A stretch of DNA of 64,000 bases from Halicephalobus mephisto (GCA_009193035.1 SWDT01000054.1:62001-126000); one strand, 5' to 3'; numbered from the stretch's first letter, positions 33,925-46,712 are shown. Program-made: numbers and translations. The notes: a model not told the origin generated them from the sequence alone.

Positions 33925-35435
33925 CCTAGAAAACAATTAAACCAATAATAAAAAGAAACGTGATAGCCTCAAACGAAACAGCAAAGGAACGACCAGCCGT
34001 TTGGCACTGGACAAATCGATAAAACGGGTACTTGAAATAAAGATGACCAATCCCGAACGAATTCGAGAACGATGATGAGTGAAATAAAACCAAAAAAAAT
34101 ATAAAAAAAGCGTTAATACGTAATCGAAACGGTCGATATATCGGAAAGAAACATGTGATTTGAGAACAGTTTTCCCGACAAGAAAAAACTTGATTCAAAA
34201 GGAAAAAACTAAATTTTCAAATAAAAACGATCGATAAAACCTTTTTGCCACAAAAATTGAAACTTATTATTCTCGAAATTGACAAAAAAAATAAAACTGG
34301 CAATGATGCCAAATGGAATTTCTTTTTTTCGAAGCTCGACCAATGGAAAAAAATTCGTCAAAGAAAATGCCGAGGCTCATTGCCTGAGGGAAAGACGGCA
34401 ACTATTGAACTATTTTATGGACAAACAACTTGTGAAGCTAAACCACAGACATAACGTTGAGAACGAAGAAAGTCTACTATTTTTCGTTTCCTCTCAGCTG
34501 CAGGAACAAACGGCCGCACATGACTGGTTGTCGAATTCTCCAGGCCAGTCAATGTGGGGGCTAGGGAATGAGTGAAAGCTGTCACAAAACAGCCGGAGGA
34601 TCTGGCTCTGGAACACAAATGACAGCGTACATTTCAGGACGTTGAAATAAGCGACAGACGTTTCCTCAGCTGATGTCCCTGAGGCACACGGACCGACTCC
34701 CAATCTCAGTCAGTTCAATCTTGAGTGGTTTTTTGATTGATTTATTGTTTTTCTCACTTTTGAAGTACTGGAAGTTCATGGAAAAATTCTAAAAATCCGG
34801 TAAAAAACAAAATCAACATCTAAAGTTTAAAAATTCTCTAAAAACTCCTGTAAATTCGTGTCGAGACACTTTTATAAAGAATTTCATATATAATTTTTGT
34901 ATTTTTAGGAAAATTATAAAGATTTTCATATATAATTTTTGCATTTTCAGGAGGATTTTTAAGTTTTAGGAGAGTGAAATTTGTGGAAGTGGAAAAAATG
35001 GCAACTTTGGCGATTCGTTACTTAAATCGACTCGCCCTTTTATTGGCTACATGGCATTTGTTCTTCCTATTTCATAATATATAATTTCTTTCGTTTTTAT
35101 ATCAGTTTTCTAATACTTAAATCAACCTAATACCTCAAGTAAGTAAGAAAAATTTAATTTAACAAAACTGGAACCAGCGCGAGTCAAAGGGGAGCGACTG
35201 TCATGCAGCCCTTTTTTCGTTCTTTTTCGCAGCGATCGAGAGTTCCTAAAAACTTTAAAAATTCCTGTCCTAATAGTTTCATATTTTAAATTTTTATTAC
35301 TGTATAATTCTTACTTGGACATTTATTACCTGTCCAAGAAGTCAATATGATCGTGGAAAAATGAGTAAATTGAGCAATACATACATACAAATGTATTTTT
35401 TGCCGAAAGTAAAGTGCCATGAGCTTTGATTTTCA
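33925..35435. other. Upstream region of unc-51
   Basis: No exon supported. About 34340-34720 is GC-richer and contains ACATGACTGG near 34517, also found near 25934 upstream of the Pc-like gene. Overlapping frames on both strands here lack splice sites and look non-coding. About 34780-34960 and 35240-35320 are A/T-rich. Confidence 0.4.
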
Positions 35436-36736
35436 TTAATGTTCTTCTTGGAGTGTACTGTAGCGAGAGTTGACTAGGACACAACATGACATCAGAATGT
35501 TTACGATTTGAAGGACCAAGATCAAAATAAGAACAAATCCAGAAATCATAAGACGGAAATCCAAGATGTCCCAAACGGCAGATGTGCATCGAGGCTGAAA
35601 TTTACAGTAATGGAGATCATCGTCGTGAGATGGACTTACGTAAAGTTGAATATTGCAATTAGCGTTGTAGAACCCATTGGTGTCGTCACCACAGCAATTG
35701 AACTAAAAATAAAAAATTTCCCACAATTTAATTTCAGAATCCTTACTCTGTATTCTAGGGCTTGCGAATCCCCTGTTGCATATTGGTAAGACAAAATGAC
35801 ATAACGTTGAACTTCGTCTCGAATCTAAAAATAAATTATTTCGAAATATACACAAAAAAGTGTAACTTTAGGTTCCGTAAAGATTGCGAAATGGGACACA
35901 ATCGTCACATTTTTCATTAATATTTGAAATTCGTGACGAAAATTGTAATAATGACGATTTAAATTTGTTACTAGACCGAAAGTTACGCTTTTGTGTTGAT
36001 ATTGGTGGATTGCATATGATATATGGATAGATTGTATATAATATATGGATACATTAGACTCAATGTATATAGTTACATTAAGTTCACCCAAAAAAGCATC
36101 ACTTTAGGTTCCGTAAAGATTACGAAATGGGACACAATCATCACATTTTTCATTAATATTTAATATTCGTGACGAAAATTGTAACAGTGACGATTTAAAT
36201 TTGTTACTGGACCGAAAGTTACGCTTTTTTGTATATAGAATCATAAATCATACATTTCCTCTGTGGACCAGCATAAAGATTCCCACAGCGATTTCGAGGA
36301 TAACCATGATGATTAAAGCCGTCATGAAGAGACCATTGATCGCCCGACTTTTGGTACAGGCCCCCACCATCCCGAGAAATCCGAGAATCGTCCCGACGAT
36401 ACCGAAACCTATCAGGACCCAAAACGAAACTGTAATCTGAAATTTTGGAATTAAAAAAATTAAAAAATAAATTAACCGACCCCAGTGACGATGTTATCTT
36501 TGGTGTTTTGCATTTCGAAGTTATTGCTTCTTCTGATTAACAAATCTTCTCTTATTTCCCGTTCGAACCGATCATCGAACCGAAGCCAGAGACAGAGCCC
36601 GATGATGGTTAATCCAGCCAGCTAGAAAAAGTGGATTTTTCAGAATCATTAAATCCGAAAAACTTACAAGCATGAGGAGATTCAGAAGACCAAGAAGGAC
36701 CCTGGCACATGCTCCACAGACACTCTTCAGGCCCAT
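35436..36736 (-). CDS. Tetraspanin
   Basis: Minus-strand exons 36668-36736, 36477-36621, 36254-36429, 35747-35824, 35640-35702 and 35436-35594 encode 229 residues. Tetraspanins organise membrane protein microdomains. Four membrane segments are visible: [56 protein letters not shown]; and [17 protein letters not shown]. The large extracellular loop has the diagnostic CCG (residues 159-161, FNCCGDD) plus C172 and C180, a short four-cysteine type. Juxtamembrane cysteines (C7, C10 and the MSCC near the end) could be palmitoylated. The exon 3 acceptor is the second AG (ATTACAG), which restores the frame. The first AG does not. Intron 3 (35825-36253) contains two MITE copies. Member of the tsp family; which one is not decided. 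Confidence 0.9.
35850..35996. mobile_element. MITE, Tc1/mariner-like, copy 1
   Basis: About 147 bp with imperfect terminal inverted repeats: left CACAAAAAAGTGTAACTTTA, right AAAGTTACGCTTTTGTG. The left end follows TA. The right flank is TT, a decayed TA. Lies in intron 3 of the tetraspanin gene. No coding capacity. Confidence 0.7.
36085..36232. mobile_element. MITE, Tc1/mariner-like, copy 2
   Basis: About 148 bp and highly similar to copy 1 through the interior (GGTTCCGTAAAGATTACGAA, then ACACAATCATCACATTTTTC). The left terminal repeat is more degraded (CACCCAAAAAAGCATCACTT). Same intron and same orientation as copy 1, about 90 bp away. Confidence 0.7.
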
Positions 36737-37384
36737 AATTGCGTCTAAAAAATACCTATAATTCGTAAAAGAACGTATCTGACGTTGGACGAAAGTGAAA
36801 CAAAGAGACTTGCGATAAAAATTCGATTAGAAGTGCAAACAGACATCCATGAGCTTTTGCTTTTTTTGTGGACTTTAGGATAGAAAGCTCAGGAATTTTC
36901 CGATGGGTAATCTCGTCAAGTATATACGTAAGAACGCGTCAACTAATTTCATCAAACAAATAGACACCAGGACATCCTTGATCGAGTTCCAACTCTTGAT
37001 CAAGTCAGCTTAATTGATTCGAAAACTGATTATTGACACAGCAGAGTATAACCTGCGCGGACAAGCCCCCACTCTTACCCTGAGTCACCCACAAAATCAA
37101 TCCATCAAGGTCCGAATTTTACCTCGTGTAAACAAGGATTTTTTCCTTCAAAAACAGTACTTAGAGAAGTGGTAAAAATATCGAGTATGTTCAAAACTGG
37201 GAAGCGTAAAATTGTTCTTATTAAAAAACCTTTGAAAATAATTTAATTCTCGAGAAAAGTTGAAAATACTGAATATACGTGAAAGTAAACAACTTACAAA
37301 ATACTTCAATCATAAAAAACAAGAAATTTAAAAATATATTTAAGTTTAGATAATTGTTGAAAATATTGAATATTTTTGAATCTA

Positions 37385-37745
37385 GAAATTTAAAAATTAT
37401 TATGTACTCTATATTATCGAAGTTGAAGGTCAGAATTCGAAGTTGAAATTCTAATTTTTCGTGTTGAAACAACTTATGAGTCATATTTGAATTCAGAATA
37501 TCCAAATATTCAATTTTATCAACTTAAATGAAAGAATATTTTACAGTAAGAAAAATTCATAGATGAGTCTTAACACGAAAAATTAGAATTTCGATTTTGA
37601 ACTTTATTAATACAAAGTACAATTTTTTTATTATCGAAGTTGAAGGTCAGAATTCGAAGTTGAAATTCTACTTTTTCGTGTTAAATGCAACTTATGGGTT
37701 ATATTTGAATTCAGAATATCCAAATATCAGGTTCTAACTGTCAAT
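37385..37745. repeat. Inverted/direct repeat cluster of a dispersed family
   Basis: GAAATTCTAATTTTTCGTGT(T) at about 37440-37465 is matched in reverse orientation at about 37568-37590 (AACACGAAAAATTAGAATTT), making a hairpin with arms of 21 perfect bases. A second direct copy of the left arm with its flank (ATTATCGAAGTTGAAGGTCA) lies at about 37630-37740. Related sequence occurs at 12655-12950, 37800-37860 and 54410-54860. Confidence 0.75.
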
Positions 37746-38559
37746 TTACATAACAGAAGAAATTTTGAAATAAAAAATTTATAAAAGTTATCATGAGGTA
37801 AAAACGTCAAATTTCGACCTCGAACCTTGAGCTCCAACTTTGATAATACGAAACACGGAGCACCGATCGAGAAAAAAGACAGTTTTTCCTTCCGTGAGCA
37901 GAGCCATCTACCTCTTTTTTTCTGAAAACTTTAATTACCCAATTTTGAGATTTCCTAATAAACGGATTAGAGAGAAAATGAGTTATTTACGGCATAGTCA
38001 AAGCACATTCTGAGTATTGTATAATAAAATTTGTACTGCTGAAAGAAGTAAAAGTTGTAACATTGTAATTTGAAGTACATCTCAGGTAAACATTACGGCA
38101 GTAAATGAAAAATGAGACTGTTGCCGTAAATTGGCGGTGGCCTGGATAAAGGGGAGTACGGCACGTGGTCGCCAGAGGCCACTGTCCATACTCGAGAATG
38201 CAAAAATGCTAACTGGGAGATTACTTTGCGAAATTTCTCATATCCTTGGGAAACTGGCTTCTTGTGAATCCAATATAGTATGTAAACAAACTCGAGCCGT
38301 TCTTGTCCTTACATCGTTCCAAAAATCGTAAAGTTTTGTATTTTTAAATGTTCAAAATTATATTTTTTTGCATCAATTTTTTGAAACACAAAACGATGGA
38401 AACGGAATAGAAAAGAAATAACAAAAAGTCAACATGGTGTTCTTTCAATAACCGTCAATTCGCTTTTCAGCATCCAACGCGTCAGGAACCAGATCTGCTG
38501 GAAAACGAATTTAAAAAAGTCGAAAATTTTCTTTCATGTTCTAATTTTGTACAAATTAA

Positions 38560-38880
38560 ACTTTTATGGAAGTTTCCAAAACCTCTTAAAATCTAATAAA
38601 AGTTTCAAATTTTTTTTAATTTCAAAAAAGTTTCAAATTTTTTTTAATTTCAAAAAAGTTTCGAATTTTTTTAAATTCCAAAAAAGTTTCAAATTTTTTT
38701 AAATTCCAAAACCTCTTAGGATCTAGTAAAAGTTTCGAGTTTTTTAGGATTCCCAAAAAATTTTTTAAAATTTCTTAAAATTTTTAAAAAGTTTCTAATT
38801 TTTTAAATTTCAAAAAAATTTCGAAAATTTTTAAGATTTAGTAAATTTTCGGATTTTTTAAATTCCAAAAAAATTTCTTG
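38560..38880. repeat. AT-rich repeat, unit about 28-32 bp
   Basis: Units like AAAAAAGTTTCAAATTTTTT then TAAATTCC recur, interrupted by ACCTCTTA(A/G)(A/G)ATCTA(A/G)TAAA. Confidence 0.65.
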
Positions 38881-39254
38881 GAAAATTTAAAATTTGTCCA
38901 GAATCCAACAAAAAATTCTAAAATTTTAAATAATTTCGAAATTTTAAATTTTAAAAAATCAGTGTTGAAATTGTTTTTTTAGAAATTTTTAATTTTAATT
39001 TTTGCAATTTTCAAATTTATTTTTGAAATTAAATATTTCTTTAAAAATTAAAAAATTCATTCAAAATGATTTAAAATAACATTTGTTTTTACATTCCGAA
39101 AAGAATATGATTTATGAGCTGTTTTAAGACGACTTTATCCGGATAAACTCAGCCAAATGTGATCATTTGGAAGTAACTCCATAAAACCTCATTATTGAAT
39201 TTTTTAATGTAATAAAAATCTCGAGAAAAATTTATTTTTACTCTTATGAAAATA

Positions 39255-39700
39255 TTATTACTACTGTAGTTTAATTTTTATAAATATACTTACTGTAAAT
39301 TATTTCTTATAAATATACTTATTGTAAATTATTTTTTATAGATATATTTATTATAAATTAATTTTTATAAATATATTTACTGTAGTTCACTTTTTATAGA
39401 TATACTTACTGTAAATTACTTTTTATTTATATATTTATTACAAATTTACTTTTTAATAGATATATTTATTATAAATTAATTTTTTATAGATATATTTATT
39501 ATAAATTAACTTTCTATAAATATATTTATTGTATTTCACTTTTTATAGATATATTTATTACAAATTTACTTTTTGATAAGTAAATTTACTGTATATTTAC
39601 TGTATATTTACTTTTTATTTATATATTTATTATAAATTACTTTTAATAGATATATTTATTACAAATTTACTTTTCATTTATATATTTACTGTAATTTACG
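39255..39700. repeat. AT-only minisatellite, unit about 33-37 bp
   Basis: About twelve copies of TTTTTATAGATATATTTATT followed by A(T/C)AAATTA(A/C)T, with small changes. Confidence 0.85.
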
Positions 39701-40619
39701 ACTTTTAAAGAATGTTTTACTTACAGGACTTTGTGTACTTTCCCGACGGGGAATTTGATTTATTTTAGTTTCAGCTATTTATATTTGCCAATTGGCCAGT
39801 TGAAAACGCATACAATAGATTTTCCTGGTCAAGCGGCAAGCTTGCGATGGTGACAGCCGATCTTATTTACACCTGGACAGACTAGTAAGAAAATTTTTTA
39901 AATTTAAAATAGAAAATTTTTTAAAAAATTTTAAATTTTTACTCTAAATATCGTTATGGCTTTTCTAGAGTTGTCGTGTTCATTTTCTTTTTGGCAAAAA
40001 TGGCGACTTTGGCTCTCGTCCGATGGGTTGCCGGAGGGACTGCTGGGCCGTCATTCCTCGTCTATTGCTGTTCTGGCCAAAGGAACCGAGTCTCGTCACT
40101 GTTTCGCGTCTATCATGTCCTCCAGCGTGTAAATATTTTTTTAAATTTAAAATTGATTCTTCTTTGATAATCGATAAAATTTTTCGATAAATTAAGCTTC
40201 TTAGAAAAGCTTTAAAAACTTTTAAAAATAAAATTAACTTAATCATTAAAAATAAAATTTTATTTATTTAATTGCGAAAATTCTGCACAATTTTGACCCA
40301 ATTTGATTCTGGCGGAAACACGACCTTGAAACCGGGATCGACAACGACTCCACATCCCTTCACGGCTCACTTTCATATATCTTTCGAAAAATATCGACTC
40401 TATCTCATCGGAATTTCTATTTTTTACTTTCTAACCTTGAATAATTAAATTTAAAAAATAAAAAAAATCATTAATATACGACCGTGAAATTATTATTTTT
40501 TATTTTTTAATATATTTCTTAAAAAAACAAATATTTCTAACAATTTTTAAAATTAAAAATTTTCCTTCACTTCAAATTAAAAAATATGTTATATAAAAAA
40601 TTAAATTTTCTCAAAATCG

Positions 40620-40900
40620 ATTTTTATTAATTTTTAAATTTAATTTCAAGTAATTTTAAAAATTGAATTTTAAGTAATTAATTTTTCAAGTTAAATTTTA
40701 AGTGATTTTAGAAATTTAAATTTAAAATAATTTTAGGAATTTAATTTTAAGTGATTTTTTAAATTTAATTTTAAATGATTTTAAAGATTTAAATTTTAAA
40801 TAATTAACTTTAAAAAATTTAATTTTAAGTGATTTTTTAAATTTAAATTTTAAATAACTTTAAAAATTTAATTTTAAATAATTTTAAAGATTTAATTTTG
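40620..40900. repeat. AT-rich repeat, unit about 28-32 bp
   Basis: Copies of AATTTTAAGTGATTTTTTAA or close variants (AAATTTTAAATAATTTTAAA) recur about nine times. Confidence 0.7.
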
Positions 40901-41127
40901 TTTGTTTTGTATTTGCGGATTTCTTTATTGACACTTGTCCTGGTATCTCGGCCAAAACAATCCCGTGCCGTTGTGCTTGTATGACCGCTACTTGCAATTA
41001 CATTTTATTCAATTTTGTGTCCCGTTTTAGATAAACATCATTATCTCTTGCTCGAAGAGTTCAATTTTGCCACTCCAACTCGAAACGACTTGGGTGGAAT
41101 TGGATTATTTGGGAATTATCCTTTTAT

Positions 41128-44004
41128 ATGAGATACAACTTCCGGATTGTAGCTCAAAATGATCACAAGAAAACGATTTTCTTCGTTATTTATTTTTTGC
41201 TGATTTTTATTGTTTTATTTACGGGTTCTGCCGAAGCTTTACCGTGTTCATACCAGGTAATTAAATTCTGAAAATTAATCTAAACTAAAATTTCCTAAAA
41301 TTCTTCAAAATCAAATGGATTTCTAAAATCTTAATTTTTTAAAACATTCGAAATCCAGTGAAAAATTTTGGATTTGTCTAAAATTTAAATTTTTAAAAAT
41401 TCTCTCAAAAATATCAATTTTTAATTTTTTTAATTTTAAAAAATTTCTAAAATTAAAAACTGAATAATTTTTCAAAATTTTAAAATTATTTCGTAATTTG
41501 GAGAGTTTTGAAATTTTTTTGAAACTGAAATTCTAGAACTTTTTTAAAATTCTGAGAATTTGTTAAAACAACTTTTTTACAACACTTATGTCTAATTTGT
41601 ATAATTATATATTTTTCTAAAAATAAAATCTCAGGTTCCGAAGACGGATGAAATCATCTACAATGTGCCTCTTTCGAGAATAACGCATTCCAAACACGGA
41701 AAACGGATAATCAGGGAAACGGCCAGGGACAAAGATTACCATCATCTGAGGATTTATCTTCATTTTGATTCTGCAAGCATTAATCCGTAATTTTTTTTAT
41801 TTTTAATTTATTTTTAATTTAACTTTCAGATTACCTGTAGAAAAACAAATTTTCATTAATGTAAGAAACTTAATTTTTTTATTTTATTTAAATCAATGTT
41901 TTTCAGTCGTCTTTGCTTCCCAACGCAATCGGTTTTTGGGAACAGGCGCTTTTGATCCGGAGAACACATGCCCCAATCCGTCTAAGTCGGTCAGTTTTTA
42001 CTTTTCACTTAACTTGTCAAGGATAAGCGTTAAACAAAGTCATTTCCAGAAAATGTCGATCAAATCACTATTATCTAGAGGCTTCCGAGCCACATCCATC
42101 ATGTGTTGATCGGTGCAAAGAAGTGACAACTTGTGGGGAAATCGCTGTTCCTGAAGAACATCTTTATGTACGTTTCTCGTCCTAAAACATAAAAGTGGAA
42201 AAAAATTAATTTTAGCAATGTAGATACTGTGCTTTGCCGACACCTTTGTCCTGCACGTCGAGTGGGCCTCCTGATGGTCCTGGGGTCAGCGATGCAGATT
42301 TCCTACTGTATGTATCTGCTGTAAGTTCCAATAGATGTAAAAACGAAGATACGATAGCCTATGCTGCACATTGCCAACAAGAAGCTGATTTCGATCGTCC
42401 AATCGCGGGTCATGTGAATATCTGTCCAAGTGCCCTTTCTACTCATGTTCACGATCAAGAAATTCTCCTTTCTACTGTAAAACATGAAATTCTTCATGCT
42501 TTGGGATTTTCTGCGGGGTTATATGCTTTCTTCCGGGACGAAAACGGAAATCCCAGAACGAAACGTAACAGATACAACAGACCCCTGTCGTTCAACCGTG
42601 AACGGGGCTACTACGACGCCGATGATTCAACCGTAAAGACCATAATTAGAGATTGGTGGACTGCCGAAGGGGTTGTTTCTCATCCAGTGCACTTGATGGT
42701 GACTGAAAAGGTCCGAGAAGAAGCCATAAAGCATTTCGGATGTGATAAGCTGGAAGGGGCCGAGCTCGAGAACCAAGGAGGAGACGGAACCGCTTTCACC
42801 CACTGGGAAAAAAGATTATTCGAAGTAGGTCTTAATCTTGAATCTTTGGTTTATTAAAGCGTAAAAAATTGAATTTTGTTTACAGAACGAGGCTATGACT
42901 GGCACTCATACCCAAAATCCTGTTTACAGTAGGATAACGTTGGCACTCATGGAGGACAGCGGATGGTACAAGGCAAATTACGAGTAAAAATTAAGCAATT
43001 AAATCCGATAGTTAAATTTTAATTACAGTATCGCTGAGGAACTTCATTGGGGCCACAACCTCGGATGCAACTTCTCCATGAAAAGCTGCGGAGAATGGAT
43101 TAAGAACAGATTAGAATCGTGAGTCAAAAATTAATTTTCATTAATTTTAAAATCTAATTTCAGTGGATTACCGTTATCTCCATTTTGTCACGACATAAAA
43201 CATGACGGAAAAAAATCTCTAGCAACAACCAGATGTACGGATCAACGGGATTCCTTGGCTTTGTGTAATCTGGTCCCTTACAAGAAACCTCTCCCTAAAG
43301 ATTACCGTAATTTTGCCTTCCTTGATGGTGTAAAAGAAGAAGGACTGAAGTACTACGGTGGATCCGTGGAATTGGCGGATTTCTGTCCTTATAATCAGGA
43401 ATTTGAATGGAGATCCGTGAACACGACGGACCGGAGGGACAGTCGTTGCGAACTCGGGGGGAACTTCCCCGGGGATAACGCTAATTGGATAATGGAGATT
43501 TACGGTAATTCATCCAAGTGTTTTGATTTCGCAGCTACATGGACAGAACGGAAATGTGGTCGTATAAAAACCTATTCTCAGTACATGGCAGGGTGTTACG
43601 GGGTTCGTCAGACTTTATTACTGTAATTTTAGTAATTTTAACAAATGTAAAATTTTCAGTTTGCTTGCTTAGATGGCCGACTCCACATCGAAGTCTTCAA
43701 CTCCTCAGAGCTTTATCCGTGCTATCACACAAACCAAAAAGTCCACATCAAGCAGATCGTCAACGGATGGCTTCGGGAAGGGGTCGTAGAATGTCCAAGC
43801 TGTTCCGAAATCTGCACAACTAAACATCTGCATTTATCCTTCAACGAGACCTTTGAATGTCTTCCTGATGTGGTTCCTCCTAACGGTTATGTCGGTGATA
43901 CTCCATTGGACGAACCATGTGCTGCTCCAATCAAAAATTCAATTAGTATTTTCCTGTTTTTCATTTATGGGATTTTCGCTTGTCTTTCAGAAACAACCTG
44001 GTGA
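41128..44004 (+). CDS. Leishmanolysin-like zinc metalloprotease (M8)
   Basis: Ten exons: 41128-41256, 41635-41786, 41830-41860, 41907-41989, 42050-42167, 42216-42824, 42886-42983, 43029-43118, 43164-43602, 43660-44004, total 697 residues. Invadolysin-type M8 proteases are secretory or membrane-bound endopeptidases. A signal peptide/anchor ([20 protein letters not shown]) lies at residues 17-36. The zinc motif HEILHALGF starts at residue 261, and the third ligand is probably H367 in [15 protein letters not shown], all as in the family. Later Cys-rich blocks ([22 protein letters not shown], CDx[17 protein letters not shown]) also fit. The C-terminus is hydrophobic ([16 protein letters not shown]), suitable for a GPI signal or membrane anchor. 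All joins keep frame. C. elegans has one such gene. No symbol is assigned. Confidence 0.93.
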
Positions 44005-44319
44005 TAAATACCGTACTATTATCAAAATTAAAAACAATCTGAAATTTTTTCAAAACAAATTTCGAAATTTTAAATTTTTCAAATTTAAAAAAATTTTTAA
44101 TCTTTTACAGAATTTTGGAAAATTATAAAAATTTGAAATAAATTATGAGAATTTTTCGAAATTAATGGAATTTTATAAAATTTCAAACATTTTTAAAAAG
44201 TAATTAATTTTCAGAATTTTAATATTTTTATAAAGTTTCAAACACTCCAAAAATCATTGAAAATTTTGAGGTTCATTATCTTCCACTCTGTTCTATGAGA
44301 TTCTGAAAAATACCGTAAA

Positions 44320-44500
44320 ACTTTCAGATTTCAGAAATTTTTACTGAATTTCACAATTTTTAGATTTTAGAAATTTTACTGAATTTTAAAATTTCAGAAT
44401 TTTTACTGAATTTTATAATTTTCAGATTTCAGAAATTTTACTGAATTTCACAATTTTTAGATTTTAGAAATTTTACTGAATTTTAAAATTTTCGGAGAAT
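44320..44500. repeat. AT-rich tandem repeat downstream of the protease gene
   Basis: AGAAATTTTACTGAATTTCA then CAATTTTTAGATTTT alternates with AATTTTAAAATTTC versions, period about 30 bp with a 60-bp higher-order pairing. Confidence 0.75.
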
Positions 44501-44772
44501 TTTGACTTGGATTAGATGGTCAAAGGTGCAACAAATGCCATTTACTCGACTCTGTAAAAACAGTAAAATGATCTTATTTTTACTCTAAGCATTTATAAGT
44601 AATGCACAAAGACATGAGCCACTTCTGGGACGGCCAGAAGGCAAGTTGTTGATCTTCATAAGGTGCCCGGCTAAGCAGTAAGTACAAACAGGTTCGGGAG
44701 CAATTTGTATCACATTTGATCAGCAAAAGAAACAAGATAATTTGCATAAATTATGGACAATAAAGCTGAAAA

Positions 44773-45084
44773 TTAATAATCAGGAACCGGCGCACTATAA
44801 GCGAGCCATCGATAAAGATCAACGATCCTGTTGTCGTCGAGGGATCTCTTGAGTGGAGGAGGCTGAATCAATCTTCTCGGAGCAGATGGACGTTCAATCG
44901 GACTTCCAGCGGATACAGATCCTCCTGACATGGAAAGATCCCTCCGGGACCCAACACTGCGGACATAGTCATTAGTGCCATCGGCAAAGTTATTGCTGCT
45001 TTTCCCAACAAAGTCGAATTCAAATGCTTCAGTTTTGTAGTTAATGTAAAGAATGAAAATAATAACAAAGGGTCTGATCTGCAT
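44773..45084 (-). CDS. Neuropeptide-like secreted precursor (candidate)
   Basis: A single exon encodes 103 residues. Residues 1-19 (MQIRPFVIIFILYINYKTEA) form a signal peptide. Dibasic sites follow: RR in GSRRDLS, RR in APRRLIQ and KR in PLKRSLDD. Cleavage would release a Pro-rich LIQPPPL and a 23-residue C-terminal peptide beginning SLDDNRIVDLYRWLAY and ending PVPDY. Start 45084 is chosen because TTTCAG ends 14 bases upstream of the ATG (outron acceptor). An earlier in-frame ATG at 45129 lies before this acceptor. A TATA box candidate sits at 45438-45445. The peptide family is not one I recognise, and the C-terminus is not amidated (no terminal Gly). Confidence 0.65.
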   Translation of the reverse strand: MQIRPFVIIFILYINYKTEAFEFDFVGKSSNNFADGTNDYVRSVGSRRDLSMSGGSVSAGSPIERPSAPRRLIQPPPLKRSLDDNRIVDLYRWLAYSAPVPDY

Positions 45085-45437
45085 TTTGGATTTTTTGACC
45101 TGAAACCAAGTTATTAAAAAATTAAACATAATCGAAATTTCGAAATTATATCGACGTAAATTTAAAATATCTTCAGTATTGGATAATCTGGAAGGAAATT
45201 GAAAACTTGTAAAACGTACAAAAAACCTCTACAATATTCTCCAAAATTAAAATAATTTAAAAATTAAAAAATTTTTGACTTTTAGAAATTCCGTGATATT
45301 TTGGAATTTTCCGTTTTCTAAAAATTTTACAGAATTTCAATGATGTTATAATGGAAATTAAAAGGAATCATCGGAATGAAGAAATTTGAAACAATATGAT
45401 GCCAGAGGGGTCGCTCTCGACTTGCACTGGCGTGAGA

Positions 45438-45445
45438 TATTTATA
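45438..45445 (-). promoter_or_regulatory. TATA box candidate of the peptide precursor gene
   Basis: TATAAATA on the minus strand, about 350 bases upstream of the start codon and about 330 upstream of the outron acceptor, so the transcript would begin near 45410. Confidence 0.4.
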
Positions 45446-46712
45446 TGGAATTTCGGTTGTTGCAGAAAGCAAGAAAACAAGTCCGGCCCACTATTCCAGA
45501 AGACTTCTTCAAGCCTACCAGATCCTTGAAAGCTTACTAAACGTGAAAAATAAAACATTGCCTAAGGCGGAGTCGAAATGAAAAGTGTTTGATTTACTGG
45601 AAGATTTGACTTGAAATCTTTTAAATTTTTATTATCTGAAAAAAAATTCATTTAAAATACACAAAAAACATTTTTCATTCGAGTGGGTTTTAATTTTTGT
45701 AGTTTTAGCGTAAATTATTAATTCCATTGCAACTGCAAACGACGATTTTGAACTCATAACGCTCTAGAGACTAATTTTCGACCTCCGGGGGATACTGTAG
45801 CGCCATTCAAAGTTGAATAATTTGTTCTTGAATGATTTCATTTATAAAATTAAATCTCATAAAAAATTTTGAAATTATTTCGTAAATTAAAATTGAATAA
45901 TTTTTTGCATTTATTACTTATTCGAAAATTTGCAATTTAAAAAAATTTTTTGAATTTAAAAAAAAAATTATTTCGTAAATTAAAATTAAATAATTTTTTG
46001 CATTTATTACTTATTCGAAAATTTGCAATTTAAAAAAATTTTTGAATTTAAAAAAAAATTATTTCTTTTTATTCCTCGGGGACTTGTAAAAATCAAAAAT
46101 TTTTTATTAAATTAAAAAATTTCAAAATTTTTGAATTTTTAATGTTTTTGTTTTTTTCAAAAATAAAAAATTGCCAAAATTCAGAAAATTGACAAATGAT
46201 CAACAAAAAAAATTTGATTTTTCAGAAATTTTTGATTCGTCATTTTTCGGACTGAATATCTTTTTTTTTTCCGGATTGAAAAAATTTTTTTTTTCAAAAA
46301 TGTCGAAATATACAGGAAAAAATAAAAGTTTTTCATCGACTTGATCTGTGAATTTCCGAAAATCGACTAAAAGGTGTATTTCGATCTGAATTGAAAGTAC
46401 TTGACGAAACGATTGAACTAAGCCGATTTTGTCTAAAATTCAATAAAAATATTTTTCGCTGATGGATTTCATGTTTTCGAAAAATTATTAGTACCAGTTT
46501 TCGAAATTTTTTATTTTTTTGAAAAGTGTAAAATCGAAAAAATTTTGAATTAAACGTAAATTCCCAGGTAAGTTCATTTTTGAGACTATGCGTCACAGGA
46601 CCTGAAGGGTTACGCTCAGTTAAGCATGGATTCCAAATTCGGGTCCTGTGACGTCGAATTTCAAATCCGCCATCGTAATTCAACTCGGGATTTTTCAGGA
46701 CAATTTTGCACA
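45446..46712. other. AT-rich spacer
   Basis: A GC-richer block at about 45380-45560 adjoins the TATA candidate. The remainder has no supported exon. The frames at 46333-46844 are discussed under the next gene. Confidence 0.4.
45880..46070. repeat. Two-copy tandem duplication, period about 103 bp
   Basis: CGTAAATTAAAATTGAATAA at about 45881 recurs as CGTAAATTAAAATTAAATAA at about 45974. Both continue through GCATTTATTACTTATTCGAA and TTGCAATTTAAAAAAATTTT. Confidence 0.85.

Larger units (their letters stand above)
36737..41127. other. Repeat-rich spacer between tetraspanin and leishmanolysin genes
   Basis: No exon supported. GC-richer pieces at about 36840-37120, 38100-38300, 39960-40130 and 40920-41110 sit in an otherwise extremely A/T-rich background. 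The frame at 39976-40167 includes an ATG but has no splice or domain support. Individual repeats are listed separately. Confidence 0.4.

Noticed and set aside
39976..40167. ORF with MATLALVRWVAGG
   Set aside because: No family match, no introns with sensible phase, and it sits in a GC-richer spacer island.
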